The notes beneath the pieces were generated by a model that was not told the origin of the DNA, searched no databases, and saw only the letters and a program-made list of their open reading frames with translations. Of a stretch of DNA of 64,000 nt, positions 7,871-16,746 are shown piece after piece. The translations under genes and the position numbers were made by a program. The DNA is taken from assembly GCF_001905845.1 (NCBI RefSeq), contig NZ_LIVZ01000007.1:421532-485531 (forward strand), read 5' to 3'. How positions within the stretch are numbered: position 1 is the stretch's first letter; each line of letters begins with the position of its first letter. Source of the DNA: Streptomyces sp. TSRI0107. Its GTDB lineage: Bacteria > Actinomycetota > Actinomycetes > Streptomycetales > Streptomycetaceae.

Positions 7871-8161
7871 GAGGCTCCCCCGTGGGCCGTGTGACGCGGA
7901 TTCGGCCGCATCGTATCGGCCACTTCGTTCACCCGTACGCAGTGCCCGTCACCCGTCCGCCGGGAAGAATCATATTTCACTCACAGTCAGCAGCCGCATA
8001 CGACGGGACCCTTGGGGTAACCGGCCTCTCGACGGATTCGCTGTGCACCAGTACCGTCACAAACCCCCCGCACGGCGTCTATCCACTTGGCGCGACATCC
8101 GCATCATGGACGACCATGGGGATGCGGAAAGGAAGAAAGACCGCTGCGAGAGGAGGCGTCC

Positions 8162-8599
8162 ATGGGATCGGTGCGCAAGGCGAGTGCGTGGCTCGGCCTC
8201 GTCGACGACAACGATGACGAGCGCTATTACGACGACGAGTACTCCGAGGAGAACGAGTCCGGGGACGCCTGGGTCACGGACCCGCGGGTGAAGGTGGCCA
8301 CGGACACGGCCGAGGAGCGGGGCCGCCGGATCGGCACGGTCACCCCGGACAGCTTCCGGGACGCACGGGTCATCGGCGAGCTGTTCCGGGACGGCGTCCC
8401 GGTGATCATGAACCTGACGGCGATGGAGCCCGCCGACGCCAAGCGCGTCGTCGACTTCGCGGCCGGCCTGATCTTCGGGCTGCGCGGCTCCATCGAGCGG
8501 GTCTCGACCCGCGTGTTCCTGCTGACCCCCTCCAACACGGAGATCGTGAGCGGCGACCCGGCCGCGCACCGCTCGGACGGTTTCTTCAACCAGAGCTGA
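8162..8599 (+). CDS. sflA: SepF-like cell division protein SflA
   Basis: A 145-aa SepF-family protein. An acidic N-terminal linker (DDNDDERYYDDEYSEE) follows the short MGSVRKASAWLGL start, which in SepF forms a membrane-targeting amphipathic helix. Residues ~55-135 form the SepF core: GTVTPDSFRDARVIGELFRDG, PVIMNLT, AKRVVDFAAGLIFGL, FLLTPSNTEI. SepF proteins tether FtsZ polymers to the membrane. Streptomyces has three copies, and the size and position next to the acyl-CoA dehydrogenase fit SflA (SCO1749 type), reported to influence FtsZ and filament growth. The start at ATG 8162 has AGGAGG 5 nt upstream. It is monocistronic, in a 290-bp upstream gap. Confidence 0.92.
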   Translation: MGSVRKASAWLGLVDDNDDERYYDDEYSEENESGDAWVTDPRVKVATDTAEERGRRIGTVTPDSFRDARVIGELFRDGVPVIMNLTAMEPADAKRVVDFAAGLIFGLRGSIERVSTRVFLLTPSNTEIVSGDPAAHRSDGFFNQS

Positions 8600-8638
8600 G
8601 GCAGGGCCGCCCACCGGCCCCGCCTCGGCCCCACCGGC

Positions 8639-9829
8639 TCACCGGAAGGCGTCGAGCCCGGTGAGTGCCTTGCCCAGCACCAGCTGGTGCATCTCCACGG
8701 TGCCCTCGTAGGTGAGCACCGACTCCAGATTGGTCGCGTGCCGCATCACGGGATATTCGAGCGAGATCCCGTTGGCACCGAGGATCGTCCGGGCCGTACG
8801 GCAGATCTCGATGGCCTCCCGGACGTTGTTGAGCTTGCCGAAGCTGACCTGCTCGGGACGCAGGCGGCCGGCGTCCATCCGCCGCCCCAGATGATGGGCG
8901 AGCAGAATCCCCTTGTGCAGTTCCACCGCCATGTCGGCGAGCTTGGCCTGGGTGAGCTGGAAGCCACCGAGAGGCCGGCCGAACTGCTCACGCGTCCTGG
9001 CGTAGTCGACCGCGGTCTCGAAACAGCTCCGCGCCGCGCCCATCGCGCCCCACACGATGCCGTAGCGGGCGTGCGACAGACAGCTGAGCGGGCCGCGCAG
9101 CCCGGTCGCGCCGGGCAGCACCGCGTCGGCGGGCAGCCGTACGTCGTCCAGGACCAGTTCGCTGGTGACGCTGGCCCGCAGCGACCACTTGTGCTTGATC
9201 TCGGGCGCCGAGAATCCGGGGGTGCCGGTCGGCACGGCGAAGCCGCGGATGCCTTCGTCGGTCTGCGCCCAGACCACGGCGACCCCGGCGACGGAGCCGT
9301 TGGTGATCCACATCTTGCGGCCGTTGAGCACCCAGTCGGTGCCGTCCTTCTTGGCGTACGTCCGCATGGAGGCGGGGTCGGAGCCGTGGTCGGGCTCGGT
9401 GAGCCCGAAGCAGCCGATGACCTCGCCGGCGGCCATCCGGGGCAGCCAGGTCTGCTTCTGCTCCTCGCTGCCGAAGCGGTGGATGGCGTACATGGCCAGG
9501 GAGCCCTGCACGGAGACCAGGGAGCGGATGCCGGAGTCGGCGGCCTCCAGCTCCAGGCAGGCGAGGCCGTGCTGCACGGCGCTCGCGCCCGCGCAGCCGT
9601 ACCCGTCGAGGGACATGCCGAGCGCGCCGATCGCGCCGAGTTCCCGGGCCAGCTCGCGGATCTGCGGCAGCTCACCCTTCTCGTACCACTCGGCGACGTA
9701 CGGCAGCACCCGGTCCGCCGCCCAGCCGCGCACGGTGTCGCGGACGGCCAGATCCTCGGGTTCGAGGAGGTCGTCGAGGCCGAGCGGGTCGGCGGGATCG
9801 AACGGCGGCAACTTCGCGGACGTGGACAC
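8639..9829 (-). CDS. Acyl-CoA dehydrogenase (glutaryl-CoA dehydrogenase-like)
   Basis: A 396-aa FAD flavoprotein of the acyl-CoA dehydrogenase fold. The N-terminal helical domain is followed by the FAD-binding CFGLTEPDHGSDPASM segment and WITNGSVAG, a middle beta domain, and the C-terminal helices with YARTREQFGRPLGGFQ and GANGISLEYPVMRH. The catalytic glutamate sits in LTYEGTVEMHQL, the position used by glutaryl-CoA and short-chain dehydrogenases. GTG 9829 is preferred (GGAGGG 6 nt upstream) over longer in-frame starts. It converges on sflA with 39 bp between stop codons. Upstream is a small inverted repeat. The exact acyl chain is not deducible. Confidence 0.9.
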   Translation of the reverse strand: MSTSAKLPPFDPADPLGLDDLLEPEDLAVRDTVRGWAADRVLPYVAEWYEKGELPQIRELARELGAIGALGMSLDGYGCAGASAVQHGLACLELEAADSGIRSLVSVQGSLAMYAIHRFGSEEQKQTWLPRMAAGEVIGCFGLTEPDHGSDPASMRTYAKKDGTDWVLNGRKMWITNGSVAGVAVVWAQTDEGIRGFAVPTGTPGFSAPEIKHKWSLRASVTSELVLDDVRLPADAVLPGATGLRGPLSCLSHARYGIVWGAMGAARSCFETAVDYARTREQFGRPLGGFQLTQAKLADMAVELHKGILLAHHLGRRMDAGRLRPEQVSFGKLNNVREAIEICRTARTILGANGISLEYPVMRHATNLESVLTYEGTVEMHQLVLGKALTGLDAFR

Positions 9830-9872
9830 GGGGCACCCTCCGGCGGCTCTGGAGCGGCGGCACCAGCTTTTA

Positions 9873-9887
9873 ACTAGCACCGCTAGT
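9873..9887. promoter_or_regulatory. Inverted repeat ACTAGC-ACC-GCTAGT upstream of acyl-CoA dehydrogenase
   Basis: A perfect 6-bp inverted repeat with a 3-bp spacer lies 44-58 bp before the dehydrogenase start, where a TetR-type repressor of fatty/acyl-CoA metabolism could bind. No such regulator gene is adjacent. Confidence 0.4.
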
Positions 9888-9952
9888 CTCGGATTCAGGG
9901 CGACGCTACGACGCAGTCTCCCCCACGTCCACCCACCGGCCGTGCCGGACGC

Positions 9953-11557
9953 TCAGGCGGAGACCCGGGACTCGGCGACCTCACGCGGCGCGGGGAGCTC
10001 CACCGGGCCCGTCGCCTCGCAGTGCATCACCCTCGGCAGCCGCAGCGCCATCACCGCGCCGAGCAGCAGCAGACCCGCGCTGACCAGCAACGTCACATGC
10101 AGTCCGTGCACGAAGCAGTCCCGGGCGGCGTTGCGCAGGGCCGCGCCCGCCTCGCCGCCGAGCCGCCCGGCCACGTCGTAGGCCTCGCCCAGGGAGTGGC
10201 CGGCCGCGGCCGACGCGGACGCGGGCACGCCCGGCACCGAGGTGAGGCCGGGCGCGTACGCCGCGTTCATCACGCTGCCGAGCAGCGCGATGCCGATGCC
10301 CGCGCCGAGCTGGTAGGAGGTCTCGCCGATCGCGGCCGCGCCGCCGGCCTGCTCCTGCGGGGCCTCGCTCAGCATCGACTCGTACGCCCCGAAGAGAGTG
10401 GTCTCCAGACCGAACCCGAGCAGCACGAAACCGGACAGCATCAGCGCGGCGTTGTCCTCCCGGCCCAGCGCGGTCAGCAGCACCACCGCGACCGCGGTCA
10501 GACAGAACCCGGAGACCACCATCCGGCGCGGCCCGAACCGGCGCAGCATCCGCGCCCCGAACAGGCCGGCCGCCATCGCCGCCATGGTCAGCGGCAGCAG
10601 CCTCAGCCCGGTCTGCAGCGGGGACAGCCCCAGCACCAGCTGGAGGTACTGCGCCGCGATCAGCTCCAGCCCGACCAGCGCGAGCATCGCCAGCACGATG
10701 CAGCCGACGGAGGTGCTGAACGCCGCGCGGGCGAACATCCCCAGGTCGACCAGCGGATACGCCCGCCGGCGCTGCCGCCGCACGAACAGCGCCAGCAGGG
10801 CCGCGCCGGCCAGCAGCGGCAGCACGGTGAACGGGCCGGTCACGTCCTCCCCGCCGCCCAGCCGCTTCACGCCGAGCACCACGCCGAACAGTCCCGCCGC
10901 CGCCATCAGCGCGCCGGCCACGTCCCACGGGCCGTTGCCGTCGCCCTTCGACTCGGGCAGCAGCAGCCGCCCCACCGGCAGGCTGACCAGCATCAACGGG
11001 ATGTTGACGAGGAAGACCGAGCCCCACCAGAAGTGTTCCAGGAGAAACCCGCCGAGCAGCGGGCCGACGGCCGCGCCGACCGCGGCGACCGCGCTCCAGA
11101 CGCCGATGGCGAGCGCCCGCTCACGCCGGTCGGGGAAGACCTGACGCAGGATCGACAGCGTCGCGGGCATGATCATCGCGCCGCCGACGCCGAGCAGGGC
11201 CCGGGCGGCGATCAGCACCTGGGCGTCGGGAGCGAAGGCGGCCAGCGCGGAGGCCACCCCGAACAGGGCGTACCCGAGGAGCAGGACGCGTCTGCGGCCC
11301 ACCCGGTCGCCGAGCGTGCCGAACAGGATCAGCAGCGAGGCGCAGACCAGCGGGTAGGTGTCGACGATCCAGAGCAGTTCTATGCCGCCGGGCTTCAGAT
11401 CCTCGGTTACGGCGGGCACCGCCACGTGCAGCACGGTGGCGTCGACGGCGACCAGCAGCAGGCTGACGCAGAGGACGACGAGGACGACCCAGCGGTTGGC
11501 ACCGGCCCCGGCCGCCCGACGGCGCGTCCCGACCGCGGCCGTGGTCGTCCCGGACAT
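9953..11557 (-). CDS. MFS drug-type exporter (DHA2/EmrB-QacA, 14 TM)
   Basis: A 534-aa proton-driven multidrug-type exporter. It shows motif A of the major facilitator superfamily (GTLGDRVGRRRVLL, residues ~80-93), an Asp in TM1 (AVDATVLHVAVP), WIVDTYPLV typical of the 14-helix DHA2 group, and motif C-like GAAVGPLLGGFL in TM5. Start ATG 11557 has GGGAGG 7 nt upstream. The long loop near residues 465-500 and the C-terminal tail are poorly conserved. No adjacent TetR gene is present. An inverted repeat GGTGT-5-ACACC lies upstream between this gene and the divergent glycosyltransferase. Substrate unknown. Confidence 0.9.
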   Translation of the reverse strand: MSGTTTAAVGTRRRAAGAGANRWVVLVVLCVSLLLVAVDATVLHVAVPAVTEDLKPGGIELLWIVDTYPLVCASLLILFGTLGDRVGRRRVLLLGYALFGVASALAAFAPDAQVLIAARALLGVGGAMIMPATLSILRQVFPDRRERALAIGVWSAVAAVGAAVGPLLGGFLLEHFWWGSVFLVNIPLMLVSLPVGRLLLPESKGDGNGPWDVAGALMAAAGLFGVVLGVKRLGGGEDVTGPFTVLPLLAGAALLALFVRRQRRRAYPLVDLGMFARAAFSTSVGCIVLAMLALVGLELIAAQYLQLVLGLSPLQTGLRLLPLTMAAMAAGLFGARMLRRFGPRRMVVSGFCLTAVAVVLLTALGREDNAALMLSGFVLLGFGLETTLFGAYESMLSEAPQEQAGGAAAIGETSYQLGAGIGIALLGSVMNAAYAPGLTSVPGVPASASAAAGHSLGEAYDVAGRLGGEAGAALRNAARDCFVHGLHVTLLVSAGLLLLGAVMALRLPRVMHCEATGPVELPAPREVAESRVSA

Positions 11558-11842
11558 GTACGTACCTCCCAGATGTTCCCTCGCATCGGCGGGCTCGCGG
11601 GGTTGGGGAATCCCCCGTGACTCGGCCGGAGAAGCGGTGGTCTCCGGCCCGCGCAACGGATGGCGAGTGACACGTCAGCGTACGCGAGTCCATGCCGGGG
11701 TCGCGTGGTGGAGCTCTCACACTTCCGGCGGATCCGGTGTGGCGTACACCACTTGCTGAACCGCTTCGTACACCACGTCCGTACTTCGGGGAGCACGCCG
11801 GGCCCGGCCGCCCGGTTCCCCCTCCCGCCGATACTTGAGCCC

Positions 11843-13159
11843 GTGACCGACCTCGAAACGCGCCCCGAGCGCCTCATAGGCCCCACGCGCCCGACCCTGC
11901 GCCGGGCGGCCCCTGCCCTCCTCGGGTACGCCGCCGTCCGCGCCCTGGGTCTGCTCGCGCTGGCCGTGTGGAGCGCGGCACGCGACAAGAGCGCGTACAC
12001 CCTGCTGACCGCCCGCTGGGACTCCCTCTGGTACGTCAGGGTCGCCGAGCTCGGTTACGGCTACGAGGTGCGCCTGCCGAACGGCGACATCCACTCCAAC
12101 CTCGCCTTCTTCCCGCTGCTGCCCTGGCTGGAGCGGCTGCTGCACACGGTGACGCCGCTGTCGTACGCCGACGCGGGTTTCGTCGTCAGCCTGGTCGCCT
12201 CGCTCGCCGCGGCCTGGGGGATCTTCGCGGTCGCCGACCATGTCCACGGCCGCCGGGCGGGGGTCTGCGCGGTGCTGCTGTGGGCGGTGCTGCCGGTCGG
12301 GATCGTGCAGTCGATGGCGTACAGCGAGTCCCTCTTCACCGCGCTCGCCGCGTGGTCCCTGTACGCCGTACTCACCGGCCGCTGGCTCACCGCGGGCACC
12401 CTGGCGCTGCTGGCCGGGCTGACCCGGCCGGTGGGCCTCGCGGTGGTGGCGGCGGTGTGGACGGCGGGGGCGGTGTCCTTCATGACGGCCGGGGCGCGGT
12501 CCTCCGTGACGTCCGGGGCGCCTTCCTTCGTACGGCAGTGGCGGGGCCGGGGCGGCGTTGGGCCATCCGCGCGGCCGGGAAGCGCGGCGCCCACCCCCGG
12601 CGCGCATGCCACCGCGCACGCCCCCTCCCCCACCGACGTCCCCGGCGGGGAGGGCGCACCGGCGTGGCGACGCGCCCTCGGGATGCTGCTCGCGCCCCTG
12701 GGCGCCGCGGGCTATGTGCTGTGGGTCGGGCACCGCACCGGCAAGGGCCCGCTCGGCTACCTGGACGTCCAGGCGGGCTGGCGCAACGGCTTCGACGGCG
12801 GCTACGCCTTCGCCCGCTTCATCGGGGAGAAGTTCACGTCGTTCCCCTCGGCCCTGGCCGGCGCCGGGCTGATCGTCGGGGTCGGGCTGGTGATCCGGCT
12901 GTACGCGCTCTGCGTCCGGCAGCGCCAGCCGCTGCCGCTGCTGGTCTACACGGGCGTCGTCACCGCCCTCGCGCTGTGCGCGTCGAGCTACTTCGGCTCG
13001 AAGCCGCGCCTGCTGATGCCCGCCTTCCCGCTGCTGCTGCCGCTCGCGCTCGCCCTGGCCCGGCCGCGCACCTCCCGGGCGGCGCTGGTCACGGCGGGCG
13101 TCGCGGTGGTCTCGGCGGTGTACGGGGCGTTCTGGCTGAACGGCTCGGGGCCGCCCTGA
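11843..13159 (+). CDS. PIG-V-like (mannosyl)glycosyltransferase, integral membrane
   Basis: A 438-aa polytopic membrane protein. The stretch LLTARWDSLWYVRVAELGYGY near residues 52-72 has the W-D-S/A-x-W-Y-x-R-I/V-A pattern of PIG-V/Mannosyl_trans2 glycosyltransferases, where the Asp in the first outer loop is thought catalytic. HSNLAFFPLLPWLERLL and QSMAYSESLFTALAAWSLY are further family features. These enzymes transfer a sugar from a polyprenyl-phosphate donor on the outer face of the membrane. A ~65-residue low-complexity insertion (about residues 210-275) replaces the usual short loop. The GTG 11843 start lacks a good ribosome site and may be leaderless. It is divergent from the MFS exporter. 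Confidence 0.75.
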   Translation: MTDLETRPERLIGPTRPTLRRAAPALLGYAAVRALGLLALAVWSAARDKSAYTLLTARWDSLWYVRVAELGYGYEVRLPNGDIHSNLAFFPLLPWLERLLHTVTPLSYADAGFVVSLVASLAAAWGIFAVADHVHGRRAGVCAVLLWAVLPVGIVQSMAYSESLFTALAAWSLYAVLTGRWLTAGTLALLAGLTRPVGLAVVAAVWTAGAVSFMTAGARSSVTSGAPSFVRQWRGRGGVGPSARPGSAAPTPGAHATAHAPSPTDVPGGEGAPAWRRALGMLLAPLGAAGYVLWVGHRTGKGPLGYLDVQAGWRNGFDGGYAFARFIGEKFTSFPSALAGAGLIVGVGLVIRLYALCVRQRQPLPLLVYTGVVTALALCASSYFGSKPRLLMPAFPLLLPLALALARPRTSRAALVTAGVAVVSAVYGAFWLNGSGPP

Positions 13160-13399
13160 CCGGCCGCGCGCGCCCGGTGAGCGCCCGGCGAATTCCGCGC
13201 CATGCGCCGGTGAACGAATTCATAAGGAGGCCAAAACCAGCCCCTGCGGAATGATCAAAACAATTGAAGGGAACACGTCCTGAGGATTGCGGAATCGCTG
13301 GAAATAAACGTGCGTCTGAGAGCAATCCCACATCACATCGTCATTACAAACCCGGTGATTCGGCGGGGAAGTGAGCTCACTCGCTGTAACGTCGATTGG

Positions 13400-14419
13400 G
13401 TGCGTACCGAACCAAAGCCGACCCGGCTCGACCGGATCTTCGCCCGACTGGACCGCGAACCGCAGCGGCCGGTCCTCGACGTGCCGCGCATGACGCGGCA
13501 CCGGGTGGTGCTCTTCGGCGCGACGCTCGCCTTCTACCTCACGATCGTCCTCGCCGTGGTGACCACCTCGTGGCTGGTCCGGCTGGACTGGCAGGCCATG
13601 CTCTTCCGGCCCTACCAGCAGTGGCCGGAGATCCACGCCTTCCTGGACTACTGGGTGGTCCTCGGCCAGCGCGGCCCGACGGCCGTGATGGTCGCGGCCT
13701 GGCTCGGCTGGCGCTGCTGGCGGCAGCACACCCTGCGCCCCCTGCTCGCCTTCGGCGCGGCGCTGCTGCTGCTGAACGTGACCGTGGGGGCCGTGAAGTA
13801 CGGGCTGGGCCGCTCGGGGCCGCACTACGCGACCGAGGTCGGCTCCAACGAGATGTGGCACTGGTTCCAGGCCGGCAGCGACATATTTCCCTCCGGCCAC
13901 ACCGCGAACGCGGTGGTGACCTGGGGCATCCTCGCCTATCTGGCGTCCACGCCGCGCGCCCGCCGCTGGCTGTCGGCGCTCTCGGCGGTGCTGTCGCTCA
14001 GCGTCGGCCTGACCACCGTCTACCTCGGTACGCACTGGCTGAGCGACGTCCTGCTGGGCTGGGCCGCGGGCCTGCTGGTGCTGCTGGCGCTGCCGTGGCT
14101 GGAGCCCACGATCGCGGCCGCCGAGGCCTGGCTGTTCACCCAGCGCGACTGGCTGCGCGCCGGCCGCCGCGGCGTGGTCCCGCTGCCCCAGCCGACGCCG
14201 CTCGCCCCGGCCGCGGAGGACGAGCCGGTGCCGGTGCGGGAGACCGTCTCGCCGGCCGCCGCCCGCACCTCCCGGGCGTCGGGGCTGCTGGCCCCGGGCC
14301 CGCACACGGCCCGCTCGGAGCGCACCCCGGTCACCCCGGCCGGCAGCCGCCGTCCGCCGCACTCCGACCGCCTCCCCCGCGGCACGGCACCGGCCGCGCG
14401 CCCGGCGACGGGCGGCTGA
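13400..14419 (+). CDS. PAP2-superfamily membrane phosphatase
   Basis: A 339-aa protein with about five to six membrane helices in residues ~40-260 and a Pro/Ala-rich, probably disordered cytoplasmic tail of ~85 residues. PAP2 signature motifs are present but slightly atypical. Motif 1 is KYGLGRSGPH (normally K-x6-RP), motif 2 is FPSGHTANAV, and motif 3 is VYLGTHWLSDVLLG with the His and Asp but without the usual Ser-Arg. Such enzymes dephosphorylate undecaprenyl pyrophosphate or lipid phosphates outside the membrane. GTG 13400 is chosen because conserved sequence starts there. An AT-richer 240-bp region precedes it. The stop codon lies inside the terminator shared with the convergent inhibitor gene. 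Confidence 0.85.
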   Translation: MRTEPKPTRLDRIFARLDREPQRPVLDVPRMTRHRVVLFGATLAFYLTIVLAVVTTSWLVRLDWQAMLFRPYQQWPEIHAFLDYWVVLGQRGPTAVMVAAWLGWRCWRQHTLRPLLAFGAALLLLNVTVGAVKYGLGRSGPHYATEVGSNEMWHWFQAGSDIFPSGHTANAVVTWGILAYLASTPRARRWLSALSAVLSLSVGLTTVYLGTHWLSDVLLGWAAGLLVLLALPWLEPTIAAAEAWLFTQRDWLRAGRRGVVPLPQPTPLAPAAEDEPVPVRETVSPAAARTSRASGLLAPGPHTARSERTPVTPAGSRRPPHSDRLPRGTAPAARPATGG

Positions 14420-14476
14420 GACCGCATGAGTGAGGCCCCGATCAGCACGATCGGGGCCTCACTCATGCGGTCTCAG
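14416..14476. terminator. Bidirectional terminator containing both stop codons
   Basis: A perfect 28-bp inverted repeat with a 5-nt loop (AGCAC, 14444-14448). The left end of the stem begins CTGAG and contains the TGA of the PAP2 gene (14417-14419). The right end contains the TGA of the minus-strand I78 gene (14473-14475). It serves the two convergent genes and has no spare sequence between them. Confidence 0.93.
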
Positions 14477-14688
14477 CCCTTCCAGGCGCGCGCCACCCGG
14501 CCGTCCCTCACCTCGAAGTTCAGCCGCCCCACGCGGTACTCCATGGTGATGATCGCTCCCGGCGGCAGCGCGCGCACCGTCGGCCACCCCCGTTCGCGGG
14601 CGCGCCGCTCGGCCGCGTCCGCGTCGAGGCCGACGTAGGCGTCCGGGCTGTCCTGGGGTTCTGCGGAAGGTGTCGGAATCGGTGCCAT
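14473..14688 (-). CDS. Small I78-type peptidase-inhibitor protein
   Basis: A 71-aa protein. The pattern AYVGLDADAAERRARERGW, then PGAIITMEYRVGRLNFEV and DGRVARAW, resembles the peptidase inhibitor I78 / potato inhibitor I-like family: a helix followed by a binding loop (PPGAIITMEY) and two strands. There is no signal peptide, so it would act inside the cell unless exported otherwise. Start ATG 14688 has no strong ribosome site and may be leaderless. It converges with the PAP2 gene. The assignment is from motif memory, and inhibitory activity is inferred. Confidence 0.65.
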   Translation of the reverse strand: MAPIPTPSAEPQDSPDAYVGLDADAAERRARERGWPTVRALPPGAIITMEYRVGRLNFEVRDGRVARAWKG

Positions 14689-15051
14689 GCCGCCACGCTA
14701 GGCGCTGTCCGGCGGCCGGGGAAGGGCAGACCGGACACCCTGGGTCACTGATCCCCCTCCGGTCACACTTCTGTCACAGGATCACGACACGCGTTTCGGC
14801 CGCCGTGTCGTCGACCACCGGGCGGCGGGCACTCACTCGGACGAGCGGTTCGGTACGCCTTCCGCAGGTATTCGAACGAAATTCCCGCGTGTCGGCACGG
14901 CTCGCCGAATTGCCCGGCGGAAAGTTCCGGAAGGACTGTCCCCCGGGTCTCATTCCATTGCCATTCCGGGCGGGCGACGAGGGCCGATTCCGCACACGGA
15001 ATACACGGTTCCGTCACAGAAACCCCGTACGAGCGAAGGGGCGAGCGAGGC

Positions 15052-16746
15052 ATGGGGACGGAGACCGTACCGGCGACGGCACGACGGGTGGGGGCCGGGA
15101 GGCGCGGCCGGGTGGTCATCGACTGGCTGACCACCACCGACCACAAGAAGATCGGCCATCTCTACCTGATCACGTCGTTCGGGTTCTTCCTGATCGGCGG
15201 GGCGATGGCGCTGGTGATGCGCGCCGAACTGGCCCGGCCGGGGCTCCAGCTGGTCGGCAACCACGAGTTCAACCAGCTCTTCACGCTGCACGGCACGATC
15301 ATGCTGCTGCTGTTCGCGACCCCGACCTTCGCGGGCTTCGCCAACGAGCTGATGCCCCTGCAGATCGGCTCCCCGGACGTCGCCTTCCCCCGGCTGAACA
15401 TGCTGTCGTACTGGCTGTTCCTGTTCGGCGGGCTGATCGTGCTCGGCTCGCTGGTCGTGCCGACCGGGCCGGCGGCCTTCGGCTGGTTCGCCTACGCGCC
15501 GCTGAACAGCCTGGAACGCTCGCCCGGGGTCGGCCCCGACCTGTGGATCATGGGGCTGGGGCTGGCCGGGTTCGGCACGATCCTCGGCGCGGTCAACTTC
15601 ATCACCACCATCATCGGGATGCGCGCCCCCGGCATGACGATGTTCCGGATGCCGATCTTCACCTGGAACACCCTGTTCACGTCCATCCTGATCCTGATGG
15701 CGTTCCCGGTGCTGGCGGCCACCCTGCTTTGTCTCGAGTCCGACCGGCGGTTCGGCTCGCACGTCTTCGACGCGGCGAACGGCGGCGCGCTGCTGTGGCA
15801 GCACCTGTTCTGGTTCTTCGGGCACCCCGAGGTGTACATCATCGCGCTGCCGTTCTTCGGGATCGTCACGGAGATCATCCCGGTCTTCAGCCGGAAACCG
15901 ATCTTCGGTTACATGGCTCTGGTCGGCGCGACGATGGCGATCACCGGCCTGTCGGTGGTGGTGTGGGCGCACCACATGTTCGCCACCGGCGCGGTGCTCC
16001 TGCCGTTCTTCTCCTTCATGAGCTTCCTGATCGCGGTCCCGACGGGGGTGAAGTTCTTCAACTGGAGCGGGACCATGCTCAAGGGCTCGCTGTCCTTCGA
16101 GACGCCGATGCTGTGGTCGGCCGGCTTCCTGGTGACGTTCCTGCTCGGCGGGCTGACGGGGGTGATCCTGGCGTCGCCGCCGATGGACTTCCACGTCACC
16201 GACTCGTACTTCGTGGTGGCGCACTTCCACTACGTGGTGTTCGGCACCGTCGTCTTCGCGATCTTCGCCGGGTTCTTCTTCTGGTGGCCCAAGTTCACCG
16301 GGAAGCTGCTCGACGAACGGCTCGGCAAGATCCAGTTCTGGACGCTGTTCGTCGGCTTCCACGCCACGTTCCTGGTGCAGCACTGGCTGGGCGCGGAGGG
16401 CATGCCGCGCCGCTACCCCGACTACCTGGCCGCGGACGGCTTCACCGCCCTGAACACCATCTCGACGATCGGCGCGTTCCTGCTGGGCCTGTCCACGCTG
16501 CCGTTCCTCTACAACGTCTGGAAGACCGCCAAGTACGGCACCAAGGTCGAGGTCGACGACCCGTGGGGGTGGGGCCGCTCCCTGGAGTGGGCGACCTCCT
16601 GCCCGCCCCCGCGGCACAACTTCACGGCGCTGCCGCGGATCCACACGGATTCCCCGGCGTTCGACCTGCACCACCCGGAGTACGCGTCTCCGGCGCCCCA
16701 GCACTCCGATCCAGCGCACGACCGAGGCGTTCCCGGGCATCCCTGA
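15052..16746 (+). CDS. ctaD: Cytochrome c oxidase subunit I (aa3-type), CtaD-like
   Basis: A 564-aa catalytic subunit of the terminal oxidase with twelve membrane helices. Metal ligands are visible: the low-spin haem His in FTLHGTIMLLL; the CuB His and the cross-linking Tyr in FGHPEVYI; the two CuB His in VWAHHMF; and the haem ligands in VVAHFHYVVFG. The N-terminus DWLTTTDHKKIGHLYL is the typical start of actinobacterial subunit I. Other subunits (II, III, ctaC/E) are not adjacent, so this looks like an extra copy beside the main cta/qcr cluster elsewhere. The last ~40 residues after FDLHHPE are not conserved-looking and are antisense to the WYL gene's 3' end. Confidence 0.93.
   Translation: MGTETVPATARRVGAGRRGRVVIDWLTTTDHKKIGHLYLITSFGFFLIGGAMALVMRAELARPGLQLVGNHEFNQLFTLHGTIMLLLFATPTFAGFANELMPLQIGSPDVAFPRLNMLSYWLFLFGGLIVLGSLVVPTGPAAFGWFAYAPLNSLERSPGVGPDLWIMGLGLAGFGTILGAVNFITTIIGMRAPGMTMFRMPIFTWNTLFTSILILMAFPVLAATLLCLESDRRFGSHVFDAANGGALLWQHLFWFFGHPEVYIIALPFFGIVTEIIPVFSRKPIFGYMALVGATMAITGLSVVVWAHHMFATGAVLLPFFSFMSFLIAVPTGVKFFNWSGTMLKGSLSFETPMLWSAGFLVTFLLGGLTGVILASPPMDFHVTDSYFVVAHFHYVVFGTVVFAIFAGFFFWWPKFTGKLLDERLGKIQFWTLFVGFHATFLVQHWLGAEGMPRRYPDYLAADGFTALNTISTIGAFLLGLSTLPFLYNVWKTAKYGTKVEVDDPWGWGRSLEWATSCPPPRHNFTALPRIHTDSPAFDLHHPEYASPAPQHSDPAHDRGVPGHP

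Noticed and set aside
13160..13399. A possible small gene in the AT-rich spacer before the PAP2 gene
   Set aside because: The only ATG frame (13251, 10 codons) has its AAGGAGG some 20 nt away, too far for a ribosome site.
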